Shown in pieces: positions 1-7,665 of a stretch of 20,929 bases of DNA. This DNA is from Desulfobacteraceae bacterium (GTDB lineage: Bacteria; Desulfobacterota; DSM-4660; Desulfatiglandales; Desulfatiglandaceae). Position numbers and translations under genes: made by a program. Below the pieces are notes generated by a model, which made no database searches, was not told where the DNA came from, and saw nothing but the letters and a program-made list of their open reading frames with translations. The number at the start of each line of letters is the position of its first letter. The first letter of the stretch is position 1. Location: assembly GCA_030597505.1 (NCBI GenBank), contig JAUVRS010000008.1, forward strand, positions 1-20,929. Direction: 5' to 3'.

Positions 1-695
1 ACCTCATCCCCTGATTGGCCAGTGGAACCGTCGCGATCTGCCTCTAGCGCCAGTCTCCTCAATGGCCCCAGGATGTGATGTATCAGAAGAAAGGCCAGAA
101 GAACCCCCAAGGTAAAGACGGCAAGAATCGCTGTAATTGCAATTACTCTAAGCCTTGTGGCCTGTGTTTGGCTTTCTTCTCTCGTTCCAGTGATCAATTC
201 GCTGTGGAGGCGCTTATATGTCTCGCAACGCTCCAGTATCTTGAAGAAACGGTCACGCACCTCCCTGTGAAGCCTTGCCCCGTCCTCACGTTCCCCTGAT
301 TTATAGTGAGCAATGACCTGATCTTTAATGTTAACATAGTCATTGTAATCGGACTCTATATGATCTACAGCGTCTTTCTGCTCCTCGGTCTCTACAAGAG
401 AATGTACCTTCTTGAGCCGCTCCTTAAAGATCTGGCGATATTCGCCGAGCTGCTTCAGCCAGTCTGGGTCACCATCCAAATAATAGTATGAAACAAATCC
501 CTTCTGGTTCACAAGGGCTTCTTCCAATGCTGCTGCGGCCTGAAAGGCAGCCACATTCTTCTCGACGATGTGGGTCAATATCCCTTGCATCGGACACGCA
601 TACCATACCATGACCACGCCGCCCGTCAGTGTGATAAGGATCAAAGCGATCAAAATTAGATATATACGAAGACGCAGACTGATCTTGTTCCACAT
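1..695 (-). CDS. Membrane sensor protein (likely histidine kinase or chemoreceptor-like), N-terminal part, cut by window edge
   Basis: An open frame runs on the minus strand from ATG at 695 to the window edge with no stop (about 231 codons visible). It begins MWNKISLRLR. A hydrophobic segment at residues 11-31 and another at 183-206 look like two membrane helices. Between them lies a mostly helical, charged sensor region of about 150 residues, and TM2 is followed by a HAMP-like start (HHILGPLRRL). This is the usual layout of a periplasmic four-helix-bundle sensor. The catalytic part lies outside the window, so histidine kinase is an inference from the response-regulator gene 115 bp upstream in the same direction. 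An AAGGA-type ribosome site precedes the ATG. Short frames on the plus strand and a GTG frame at 693 are shadows of this gene. Confidence 0.8.
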   Translation of the reverse strand, partial: MWNKISLRLRIYLILIALILITLTGGVVMVWYACPMQGILTHIVEKNVAAFQAAAALEEALVNQKGFVSYYYLDGDPDWLKQLGEYRQIFKERLKKVHSLVETEEQKDAVDHIESDYNDYVNIKDQVIAHYKSGEREDGARLHREVRDRFFKILERCETYKRLHSELITGTREESQTQATRLRVIAITAILAVFTLGVLLAFLLIHHILGPLRRLALEADRDGSTGQSGDE

Positions 696-810
696 GTTAA
701 GGGTTCCTTGACCTGGAGTCGAAGAAATGTTGAAGTTGAAATGACCGGAGCTGCCAGTGGCACTCCTCCTGCGCGGAAACGGGCGGGTTCTTTAGGGGGT
801 TCCGGAGATC

Positions 811-1248
811 CTACTCCAGGCCATGCATGGACATGGCCTCCTTGACCTTGGCTTCTCTGATCTTCACCTCATGATCTCGCTTCTTTGTGGTGGCCTCTTC
901 CACCTTTGTCATGAGCTGCTCAATATCGCATGGTTTCATAAGGTAGTCATAGGCCCCCAGCTTCATCCCTTCGATGGCCGTTTCCACGGTTGCATGGCCG
1001 GTGAGCATAATGACCTCTGCCAAAGGAAAGGCCTTCTTCATCTCCCTCAGCGTCTCAATTCCGTCCAGGCCCGGCATTTTCACATCCAGAATTACCACAT
1101 CAAGGTTTTGATTCTCGGCCAGCTTCTGGAGGGCCTCCTCTCCGCTAAGAGCGGATATGACTATTAGCTCTCTCTTTTGAAGACGTTTGGTCATGGTCTC
1201 TACAAAAGGAACTTCATCATCCACTAGCATTATGAACGGTCTGGTCAT
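811..1248 (-). CDS. Response regulator, receiver domain with short helical tail
   Basis: A 145-residue CheY/NtrC-type receiver. The acidic pair is D10/D11, the phospho-acceptor is D55 in the LDVKMPG context, the switch threonine is T83 (MLTGHA) and the conserved lysine is K105 (LMKP). All active-site residues are intact, so phosphorylation is expected. After the receiver there are only about 25 charged helical residues and no DNA-binding or enzymatic output domain, so it probably acts by protein contact or as a phospho-relay carrier. ATG at 1248 is preceded by GGAGGG about 9 bases upstream. The sensor gene at 695-1 follows in the same direction, suggesting a two-gene operon and a cognate pair. 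Confidence 0.92.
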   Translation of the reverse strand: MTRPFIMLVDDEVPFVETMTKRLQKRELIVISALSGEEALQKLAENQNLDVVILDVKMPGLDGIETLREMKKAFPLAEVIMLTGHATVETAIEGMKLGAYDYLMKPCDIEQLMTKVEEATTKKRDHEVKIREAKVKEAMSMHGLE

Positions 1249-1290
1249 TCCCTATTTCCCTCCTGTTGATGTGGTTTAGGATTTTTTCCC

Positions 1291-1306
1291 TGCAATGTCT
1301 ATTCCA
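1291..1306 (-). promoter_or_regulatory. Weak sigma-54 (-24/-12) promoter candidate for the minus-strand regulator/sensor pair
   Basis: Read on the minus strand the sequence is TGGAATAGACATTGCA, with GG and GC separated by exactly 10 bases and a full TTGCA at -12. The -24 half departs from TGGCAC at two positions. It lies 43 bp upstream of the ATG at 1248, a sensible distance. It is only a candidate because the -24 box is imperfect. Confidence 0.3.
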
Positions 1307-1637
1307 GCGACAAAGATGATTCCAATAAGCTTCTTAATTACCTGAAAGTAAAGAGTATTACCTGTTCAAAAGACTATGGACCTGTCTGATGCATTATATA
1401 TCATTATATATAGGGTGTCAGGATTTTTTGCAACATGTAAAAACTTTTGATATTAGTCGCTTTGTAATTGGTGAATATTACCTTCATCGATTTTTGAGGC
1501 CCTTTCAAAAAATGACTGGCACAGGGGCAGGACAGCAGGTGAGATCCATATGGACAGATCCACCCTCTGGTGAAAAATGAAGCGGTATGGAATATCTCGC
1601 TGAAACCAAAATTTTTGGTCCATCACGGAGCATCAGG
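1307..1637. other. AT-rich intergenic region without a convincing gene
   Basis: The region between the divergent regulator genes at 1248 and 1907 holds no frame with a credible ribosome site or protein character. A 63-codon frame at 1389-1580 is low-complexity and unlike the other genes here. Visible landmarks are a short AT repeat at about 1391-1412 (two copies of ATTATATAT) and one GCAACAT half-site at 1430-1436. That half-site matches the arms of the palindromes further downstream. Confidence 0.5.
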
Positions 1638-1656
1638 ATGTTGCGCTATGCAACAT
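1638..1656. promoter_or_regulatory. Palindromic operator / upstream activator site candidate 1
   Basis: Perfect inverted repeat: ATGTTGC (1638-1644), five-base spacer, GCAACAT (1650-1656). A second, less perfect copy lies about 100 bp downstream, and both precede a -24/-12-like promoter at 1831. That spacing is typical of binding sites for a sigma-54 activator. The protein that binds is unknown and no AAA+ activator is encoded in the window. Confidence 0.5.
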
Positions 1657-1738
1657 ATATTGCAGTTTTGTTGTATATGCTTTAACAAATTGATATTGAA
1701 CGATTTATTCTTGTAAAAAATCAAAATCCCCTTTTAAT

Positions 1739-1758
1739 ATGTTGTATAATTGCAACAT
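1739..1758. promoter_or_regulatory. Palindromic operator / upstream activator site candidate 2
   Basis: ATGTTG (1739-1744) and CAACAT (1753-1758) form an inverted repeat with an eight-base spacer. The six-base arms are the same as in the copy at 1638-1656, whose spacer counted the same way is seven. A TATAAT-like string (1745-1750) lies in the spacer, but no -35 box is seen at the right distance. Confidence 0.45.
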
Positions 1759-1830
1759 AATCTCCCTCCTTTAATGTCCCATTTTTTCCCGCTTGCTTTA
1801 ACTTATTGAAATTGTAACATTTTACGGCTT

Positions 1831-1846
1831 TGGCACAAGATGTGCT
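1831..1846 (+). promoter_or_regulatory. Probable sigma-54 promoter for the response regulator gene at 1907
   Basis: TGGCAC (1831-1836), five bases, then GTGCT (1842-1846). GG and GC are separated by exactly 10 bases. The -24 half is perfect and the -12 half differs from TTGCT only at its first base. Predicted transcription start is near 1857, giving a leader of about 50 bases before the AGGAG site (1894-1898) and ATG (1907). The two palindromes upstream support an activator-dependent promoter. Confidence 0.6.
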
Positions 1847-1906
1847 TAGATCCAGAGAGCGTGTGTGTGGTAAAAAAATCACCCGATAGCTACAGGAGTA
1901 GTCGTG

Positions 1907-2305
1907 ATGAAAAAAGAGAGGATTCTCATAGTGGATGATGAAAACGATATGAGGGTTTTTCTTTCAACCCTGTTGGAGACTAACGGGTACATACCGATTG
2001 CGGTTTCGGATGGCTCGGAAGGTATCCGTATGGCTAGAGAGACAAGACCGAAACTCATAATACTGGATGTGATGATGCCCAAAATGAGCGGTATCCAAAT
2101 GTACCGAGAATTGAGGGTAGATGAGGAATTGAAGAATATACCAATCATAATGCTTTCCGGTATTGCAAAGAAGACCTTTTTCCATTCACAACGCCTGCTG
2201 AACTCTTATGACGGACAATCTATTCCGGAACCGGAAGTCTATATTGAGAAACCTCCTGAAGCGGAAGAACTTCTTGAATCAACAAGGGAGCTTTTAAACA
2301 GATAG
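1907..2305 (+). CDS. Receiver-only response regulator with extended alpha4 region
   Basis: 132 residues counted from ATG at 1907, with AGGAG at 1894-1898. A GTG three bases earlier is also possible but sits closer to the ribosome site. Active-site residues are present: D10/D11, phospho-acceptor D54 (ILDVMMP), a serine in place of the usual switch threonine (MLSG), and the lysine in YIEKPPEAEELL. The segment between the switch serine and that lysine is about nine residues longer than in a normal receiver and carries KKTFFHSQ and IPEP motifs. There is no output domain. A close paralogue with the same unusual segment is encoded at 15697-16089 on the other side of the Hdr operon. It lies directly upstream of that operon and probably acts on the same pathway. 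Confidence 0.92.
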   Translation: MKKERILIVDDENDMRVFLSTLLETNGYIPIAVSDGSEGIRMARETRPKLIILDVMMPKMSGIQMYRELRVDEELKNIPIIMLSGIAKKTFFHSQRLLNSYDGQSIPEPEVYIEKPPEAEELLESTRELLNR

Positions 2306-2358
2306 AAATTGTTACTATTGCCATTTGAAAGCATTTTTTTTGCGACAGTTCTGAAACA

Positions 2359-2374
2359 TGGCACGGGGTTTGCT
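2359..2374 (+). promoter_or_regulatory. Sigma-54 (-24/-12) promoter of the Hdr operon
   Basis: TGGCACGGGGTTTGCT matches the sigma-54 consensus TGGCACG-N4-TTGCW at every defined position, and GG-N10-GC spacing is exact. The predicted start is near 2385. GAGG at 2397-2400 and ATG at 2408 follow. Sigma-54 promoters need an ATP-dependent enhancer-binding protein, which is not encoded in this window. The site lies between the receiver gene and hdrA, so the operon can be transcribed separately from the receiver gene. Confidence 0.75.
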
Positions 2375-2407
2375 GTGACTGGTTTACCAAAATTTTGAGG
2401 CTGAGTG

Positions 2408-5400
2408 ATGTCTAGGAGAATCGGTTTTTTTATCTGTCATTGCGGTGTAAATATTGCTGGTAAAGTCCGGGTGGAAGAGGTCTCAGAGTTCGTCAGGGGC
2501 CTCAAGAATGTAGTGGTAGCCCGTGATTATAAGTTTATGTGTTCAGACCCCGGTCAGGAGATGATCGAGAAGGACATTCGAGAACTGGACCTCGATCGAG
2601 TGGTGGTAGCCTCATGTACCCCCAGACTTCATGAGAAGACTTTCCAGGGAGCGTGTCAACGGGGAGGCATCAATCCCTATTTTTTCCAAATGGCATCTGT
2701 CCGCGAACAGGTATCTTGGGTTACAGAAGATTCCGACGATGCCACCAGAAAGGCAAAAACCCTGGCTGCAGCGGCTGTAAACCGAGTCAGCTACCATCAG
2801 AGTCTGGCCCCCCGTGAGGTAGACGTCCACCCGGATGTCTTGGTGGTGGGAGGCGGTATTGCCGGCATGCAGGCATCTCTTGAGATCGCGAACGCGGGGC
2901 ACAAGGTCTATCTGGTGGAGAGGCAGCCGACGATTGGAGGCCACATGCTCCAATTTGATAAGACGTTCCCCACCCTTGACTGCGCGGCCTGTATCGGGAC
3001 CCCAAAAATGGTTTCTGTGGGGCAAACTCCCAATATCGAACTTCTAACCTACAGCGAAGTTGAAGAAGTATCGGGCTTTATCGGCAGCTATACGGTGAAA
3101 GTCCTTCGCAAACCCCGTTATGTTAAGGAAGGTGTATGCACCGGGTGTGGAGAATGTGCGACAGTGTGCCCTGTTACAAGACCGAGCGAATGGGATGAAG
3201 GCTTAGGCACAAGAAAGGCCGTATACAGGCCTTTTCCTCAAGCCGTGCCCGTTACTTTTGCAATTGAGAAAGCGGACCGTGCCCCGTGCGTGATCACTTG
3301 CCCGGCAGGTATCAGTGTGCAGGGTTATGTCCAGCTTATCAAAAAGGGCAGGTACCAGGAGGCCGTACAGTTAATTATGGAACGTCTACCCCTTCCCGGC
3401 GTACTCGGTCGGGTCTGCCCGCACGCCTGCGAGGCCCAATGCCGGAGATTGGAAGTCGATGAAGCAGTATCCATAAAGAACCTAAAGCGCTTTGCTGCGG
3501 ACCAGGTGAACCTGAACGAGTTGCCGCTTCCGGATATCGAAGAACGCCCTGAAAAGATAGCGGTGGTCGGTTCGGGGCCGGCCGGATTGACTGTTGCATA
3601 TTATCTCAGGCTAAAGGGCTATAAAGTGACCATCTTCGAGGCGCTTCCCGGACTTGGAGGGATGTTGCGGGTGGGGATTCCCGATTACCGTCTTCCCCCG
3701 GAGGTATTGGACCGTGAGATTGATTACATCCTGCAATCGGGGATCGAGTCCCGGACCGGGCAAAGACTGGGTAAAGATTTTACCCTCGGACGTCTTGAAG
3801 AGGAGGGGTTCCAAGCGGTTTTTTTAGGAATCGGGGCCCACAGAAGCATAAAGGCGAATATCCCCGGAGAAGAAGAATTTGAAGGTGTACTGGATGCGGT
3901 GGATTTCCTTAGAGATACTAATCTGGGAGAACGGGAGACGCCCGGAAAACGTGTGGTGATTATCGGGGGTGGCAATGTGGCAATTGATACGGCCAGGACG
4001 GCCCTCCGGTTAGGTTGCGAGGATGTGAGTGTCGTCTATCGTCGAAGCCGTGAGGAGATGCCGGCATACCAAGATGAGATCGAGGACGCCTTGGCAGAGG
4101 GAGTAAAAATCCATTATCTTGCCTCACCTGTGCGTATATTGGGGAGTGAAGGGAAGGTTACCGGGTTTGAGTGTATTAAAACTGAACTTGGTAAACCGGA
4201 CGCAAGTGGGCGGAGACGGCCCGTACCGATCGAAGGGTCTGAGTTTGTGATTGAATGTGATGCGGTTGTCCCTGCCATAGGCCAGCGGCCTGATCTGAGC
4301 TGGGTTGCAGGAGACTCGGAGATAAAGGTTTCCAGATGGAGCACCTGCGAAGTGAACAATTATACCATGCAGACAGGCATACCCCACGTTTTTGCTGCAG
4401 GTGATGCGGTCACTGGCCCGGCAACAGTAATCGAAGCGGTTGCCGCCGGCCACAAAGCCGTAGAGGCCATTCACCGATTTATCAACGGAGAAGACCTGAA
4501 CCTCTACGCCGAAGAAATGAAGGCCCTGGAGCCCCCTGCCCGGGATTGGGCGGAAATCCCCGGCGATCTGGAAAGAGAGCGTCGAGCCCAGCCCGTGTTT
4601 CGAGATGCTGGTGAAAGCGTATCTTCCTTTGATGAGGTGGATCTCGGTTTTTCAGAAGATGAGGCACAGCGGGAGGCCTCACGTTGCGTTAATTGCGGTA
4701 TCTGCTCTGAATGTATGGCCTGTGTTGGCGCCTGTGAAGCCAATGCCATAGACCACGACATGGTGGAAGAAGAGATGGAGGTGAAGGTTGGCAGCATTAT
4801 CCTGGCAACCGGCTATGACCTGTTCGATCCCACGGTCATGAGGCAATTTGGATACGGCACTTATCCCAACGTGCTGACCAGCCTCGAGTTCGAGCGTTTG
4901 AATAACGCAACAGGCCCCACTGACGGTCAAATCCTTTTGAGAAGCCAAAATGGGGAGTTTACCGATCAACCTGAGAGTGTGGCCATTATCCACTGTATCG
5001 GCAGTAGAGATGAAAACTACCATGAATATTGTTCCCGTGTCTGCTGTATGTATGCGCTCAAGTACGGCCACCTTATCCACGACAAAGTGGGACACCACGC
5101 GAGGATTTATGACTATTATATTGATATGCGCTGTTTCGGAAAAGGGTATGAAGAATTTTACAAAAGATGTCAAGAGGAGGGGATCAATTTTATAAGGGGC
5201 AAACCTGCAGAAATAACCGATGTGGCCATCCGACCAGAAGAGGAAGGCAAGCTGATTGTAATTGGTGAGGATACCCTGGTGGGTAAGCGTTACAGAAACC
5301 CCGTTGATATGGTGGTGCTTTGTGCAGCCATGGAGGCCAGAAAGGACGCTTTAGAGGTTGCCAGGATCCTGGGAATCAACCAGGGCCAGGACGGATTTTT

Positions 5401-5818
5401 GCTGGAGGAGCACCCCAAAATGGCCCCCATTTCTACTGCAACGGACGGTGTCTTTCTGGCCGGTGCGTGCCAGGCACCCCGAGACATCCCTGATACTGTG
5501 GGGCAGGCCTCCGGTGCCGCGTCCCAGGCCCTTCAGCTTGCCACCCGCGGAAAGGTCGAGATTCCCCCCACCACTTCCTGGATTGATCCGAACATATGTG
5601 CTGGTTGTCAGACATGTATAAAAATCTGCGCATACTCGGCTATTGATTTTGATGAACGGAGAGGGGTGTCGGTCATCAATGAGACCTTGTGTAAGGGCTG
5701 TGGGAGTTGTTCAGGATTCTGCCCCAGCGGTGCCGCCCGCAGCAAACATTTTAACAACAAACAGGTCTTTGCAGAGATAGACGGTATCATCGATACCATT
5801 GCAGCGGTTGGCATTTAG
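2408..5818 (+). CDS. hdrA: HdrA-type flavoprotein with inserted GltD/NfnB-like NAD(P)H:FAD domain
   Basis: 1136 residues from ATG 2408, against roughly 650 for ordinary HdrA; the difference is one inserted domain. Order: HdrA N-terminal domain (1-135; HCGVN, CSDPGQ, ASCTPRLHE); first FAD Rossmann motif VVGGGIAG (146-153); HdrA cysteine region DCAACIGTPKM (191-201); [4Fe-4S] CTGCGECATVCP (244-255); then about 290-745 a GltD-like insert with its own cysteines (294, 298, 337, 341, 345), FAD motif VGSGPAG (387-393), NAD(P)H motif IIGGGNVAID (518-527) and closing AAGDAVTGPATV. HdrA resumes at 760 with a cysteine cluster, SIILATG, HCIGSRDENYHEYCSRVCC, and two C-terminal [4Fe-4S] sites (1064-1075, 1095-1105). 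It is predicted to be the flavin-based bifurcating subunit with an added pyridine-nucleotide site. Resembles the large HdrA (HdrL) proteins of sulfate reducers. Confidence 0.93.
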   Translation: MSRRIGFFICHCGVNIAGKVRVEEVSEFVRGLKNVVVARDYKFMCSDPGQEMIEKDIRELDLDRVVVASCTPRLHEKTFQGACQRGGINPYFFQMASVREQVSWVTEDSDDATRKAKTLAAAAVNRVSYHQSLAPREVDVHPDVLVVGGGIAGMQASLEIANAGHKVYLVERQPTIGGHMLQFDKTFPTLDCAACIGTPKMVSVGQTPNIELLTYSEVEEVSGFIGSYTVKVLRKPRYVKEGVCTGCGECATVCPVTRPSEWDEGLGTRKAVYRPFPQAVPVTFAIEKADRAPCVITCPAGISVQGYVQLIKKGRYQEAVQLIMERLPLPGVLGRVCPHACEAQCRRLEVDEAVSIKNLKRFAADQVNLNELPLPDIEERPEKIAVVGSGPAGLTVAYYLRLKGYKVTIFEALPGLGGMLRVGIPDYRLPPEVLDREIDYILQSGIESRTGQRLGKDFTLGRLEEEGFQAVFLGIGAHRSIKANIPGEEEFEGVLDAVDFLRDTNLGERETPGKRVVIIGGGNVAIDTARTALRLGCEDVSVVYRRSREEMPAYQDEIEDALAEGVKIHYLASPVRILGSEGKVTGFECIKTELGKPDASGRRRPVPIEGSEFVIECDAVVPAIGQRPDLSWVAGDSEIKVSRWSTCEVNNYTMQTGIPHVFAAGDAVTGPATVIEAVAAGHKAVEAIHRFINGEDLNLYAEEMKALEPPARDWAEIPGDLERERRAQPVFRDAGESVSSFDEVDLGFSEDEAQREASRCVNCGICSECMACVGACEANAIDHDMVEEEMEVKVGSIILATGYDLFDPTVMRQFGYGTYPNVLTSLEFERLNNATGPTDGQILLRSQNGEFTDQPESVAIIHCIGSRDENYHEYCSRVCCMYALKYGHLIHDKVGHHARIYDYYIDMRCFGKGYEEFYKRCQEEGINFIRGKPAEITDVAIRPEEEGKLIVIGEDTLVGKRYRNPVDMVVLCAAMEARKDALEVARILGINQGQDGFLLEEHPKMAPISTATDGVFLAGACQAPRDIPDTVGQASGAASQALQLATRGKVEIPPTTSWIDPNICAGCQTCIKICAYSAIDFDERRGVSVINETLCKGCGSCSGFCPSGAARSKHFNNKQVFAEIDGIIDTIAAVGI

Positions 5819-5858
5819 TGGGTCTGGAAAAAGGGGGTTATCAGACGTGGAGGCAAAC

Positions 5859-6281
5859 ATGGGAGAGTACGAACCAACAATTATTGCTTTTGTATGTAAC
5901 TGGTGTACCTATACAGCGGCGGACCTGGCAGGGACTTCAAGACTTGCCTATCCTTCCAACACGCGTTTAATCAGAATGATGTGTACCGGGATGGTAGACC
6001 CCAAATACGTCATCAAGGCATTTCTGGAAGGGGCAGATGCCGTACTCATAAGCGGTTGTCATCCAGGAGACTGTCATTACATCAACGGAAATTTCAAGGC
6101 CCGAAGACGTGTCAAATTGCTAAAAGAAATCTTGCCCCATTTTGGATTTGATAAACGTCGAATAAGGCTGGCCTGGATAGGTGCCAGTGAAGGGGTAGAC
6201 TTCGCCAAAACTATGCGTGAAATGGCAGCAGAGATAAAGGAACTCGGACCCACTGAGGTCAGGGAGCAAATGGTGTTGTGA
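5859..6281 (+). CDS. mvhD: MvhD-type iron-sulfur protein (electron-transfer partner of HdrA)
   Basis: 140 residues from ATG 5859, the normal length for MvhD. GGAGG at 5849-5853 fixes this start; a longer frame back to 5799 overlaps the preceding gene and has no family match. The family cysteines are visible in VCNWCTY near the start, MMCTGMVDP, and SGCHPGDCHYINGN. In methanogens and sulfate reducers MvhD carries a [2Fe-2S] cluster and links HdrA to a hydrogenase or formate dehydrogenase. It lies 40 bp after hdrA and in the same operon, so it probably passes electrons to or from HdrA. No selenocysteine codon is seen here. Confidence 0.92.
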   Translation: MGEYEPTIIAFVCNWCTYTAADLAGTSRLAYPSNTRLIRMMCTGMVDPKYVIKAFLEGADAVLISGCHPGDCHYINGNFKARRRVKLLKEILPHFGFDKRRIRLAWIGASEGVDFAKTMREMAAEIKELGPTEVREQMVL

Positions 6282-6323
6282 TCTTAGCCTACGGCTCGTG
6301 AGGACGTGTGCGCCGGAGGGATT

Positions 6324-6368
6324 ATGAATTTTGCACTGGCAAAGATCAGGGCTCAAAGAAGCGGCTAA
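6324..6368 (+). CDS. Possible 14-codon leader or remnant ORF
   Basis: ATG at 6324 follows a strong CGGAGGG ribosome site with a three-base gap and reads MNFALAKIRAQRSG before TAA. It sits in the 114-bp gap between mvhD and the FrhB/FdhB-like gene, which has its own AGGGAGGAG site. The peptide matches nothing I recognise. It could be a leader peptide, a relic of a lost gene, or chance. Confidence 0.25.
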   Translation: MNFALAKIRAQRSG

Positions 6369-6395
6369 TGATGATTTGAGTTAGGGAGGAGATTA

Positions 6396-7541
6396 ATGGC
6401 CAAGACAGTAAAAATAGAGGTTAAGGAACAGAACCTCCTTGCTACGCTACAAAAGTTTTTTAAGACACTTCTCCAGAACGGGGATATCGATGCCCTTTTG
6501 GTTCCCCAGCACCTCCCAATGAAGAATTCGGTGATGCCTACATTGGTAGCTGATCCAGAGAAGATCGATGGCGTCGATCCCTTGGCGCCCGTGTTTCCAA
6601 TGAATAGTGCAAAAGTGGTTTCCAAACTTACCCGGCGACCTTTGGATGAAAAAATCGCGGTGGTCCTGCGCCCCTGTGAAATTCGAGCATTTATTGAATT
6701 GGTGAAACTAAAACAAGGGGAAACTGAGAATGTGGTTCTTATAGGTATGGACTGCTATGGTGCTTATGGAAATGTCGACTACACCCGTTTTGCAGGTGAT
6801 GACGGTAGTGATGCCTCTTTGCGGTTTTATGAAAACGTGGTTTCCGGAAAAGGCACTGCATGGGAGGACATTGATATTTCTCCGGCGTGCAAGGCCTGCG
6901 AACACCCTGTACCAGAACACGCTGATATGGTGATCGGGTTCGTAGGCGTAGATACCAAAGATCAACTTCTGCTGAAGGCCATCACAGCATCGGGTGAAAA
7001 CCTGCTGGAGAAGCTGGGACTCCCTGAAGGCGAAGAGACCGAAGATCGCAAAAAGGCCATAGAGAACTTGGTTTCAGAACGCATTTCCTATCGGGATAAG
7101 ATGTTTGACGAGACCAGCGAGGCAACGTCAGATATCAAAAAACTCACTGCCTATCTTGGGAACTGTGTTAACTGCTACAATTGCAGAGTGGCTTGTCCGG
7201 TTTGCTATTGCAAGGAATGTGTGTTTGTGACCGATGTCTTTGACCATGAACCCTCCCAATACCTAAAGTGGGCCAAACGAAAAGGAATCATAAAGATGCC
7301 CACAGATACGATCTTTTATCACATGACCAGATTGGCTCATATGAGCACGGCTTGCATCGGATGCGGTCAGTGCTCAAACGCCTGTCCCAACGATATCCCG
7401 GTAATGGAAATATTCCGGACAATTGCCAGCTATACCCAGAAGGCCTTTGATTACGAGGCTGGTCGGAGTCTGGAGGATGAACCGCCACTGTCCGTATTTA
7501 GGGAAGTCGAGTATAATGAACTCACCGGCGGAAAAGATTAG
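6396..7541 (+). CDS. FrhB/FdhB-family iron-sulfur flavoprotein
   Basis: 381 residues with a strong AGGGAGGAG site before the ATG. The N-terminal two thirds carries the coenzyme F420 hydrogenase / formate dehydrogenase beta-subunit signature, including VVLRPCEIRAFIELVKL (89-105) and GMDC (117-120). The C-terminal part has two [4Fe-4S]-type motifs: CVNCYNCRVACP (257-268), followed by the extra cysteines CYCKEC, and CIGCGQCSNACP (320-331). Family members bind FAD and move electrons between a two-electron carrier and iron-sulfur clusters. In Hdr clusters of anaerobes such proteins connect HdrA to formate dehydrogenase, F420H2, NAD(P)H or ferredoxin. The actual partner cannot be told from sequence, and no FdhA or hydrogenase large subunit is in the window. 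Confidence 0.78.
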   Translation: MAKTVKIEVKEQNLLATLQKFFKTLLQNGDIDALLVPQHLPMKNSVMPTLVADPEKIDGVDPLAPVFPMNSAKVVSKLTRRPLDEKIAVVLRPCEIRAFIELVKLKQGETENVVLIGMDCYGAYGNVDYTRFAGDDGSDASLRFYENVVSGKGTAWEDIDISPACKACEHPVPEHADMVIGFVGVDTKDQLLLKAITASGENLLEKLGLPEGEETEDRKKAIENLVSERISYRDKMFDETSEATSDIKKLTAYLGNCVNCYNCRVACPVCYCKECVFVTDVFDHEPSQYLKWAKRKGIIKMPTDTIFYHMTRLAHMSTACIGCGQCSNACPNDIPVMEIFRTIASYTQKAFDYEAGRSLEDEPPLSVFREVEYNELTGGKD

Positions 7542-7665
7542 ATCCATTTGGTATTTCGAATTGCGGTTTTTGTGCAAATCAAAGGCCGGTTCAGGGGGGG
7601 GCTGCAGTGCCGTGGAATTTTCGATTTTTTGGACTCGCGATGTGCAATGTAAAGTGAGGTAGAAT

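Noticed and set aside
75..491. Two short plus-strand frames at the start of the window
   Set aside because: They lie antisense to an open minus-strand frame (695 to the edge) with a clear two-helix membrane sensor pattern.
747..766. Imperfect inverted repeat GGAG...CTCC as a terminator between the regulator and sensor genes
   Set aside because: No T-run follows it on the minus strand and the two genes look like one operon.
1389..1580. 63-codon plus-strand frame in the AT-rich intergenic region
   Set aside because: No ribosome site, no recognisable domain, and it lies in a region full of regulatory-type repeats.
1745..1750. TATAAT as a sigma-70 promoter
   Set aside because: No -35 box at 16-18 bases upstream, and the string is part of the palindrome spacer.
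7592..7605. G8 run between the FrhB/FdhB-like and tandem HdrA genes as a phase-variable tract
   Set aside because: It lies in the gap between complete genes and no frame shift there would join or disrupt a recognisable protein.
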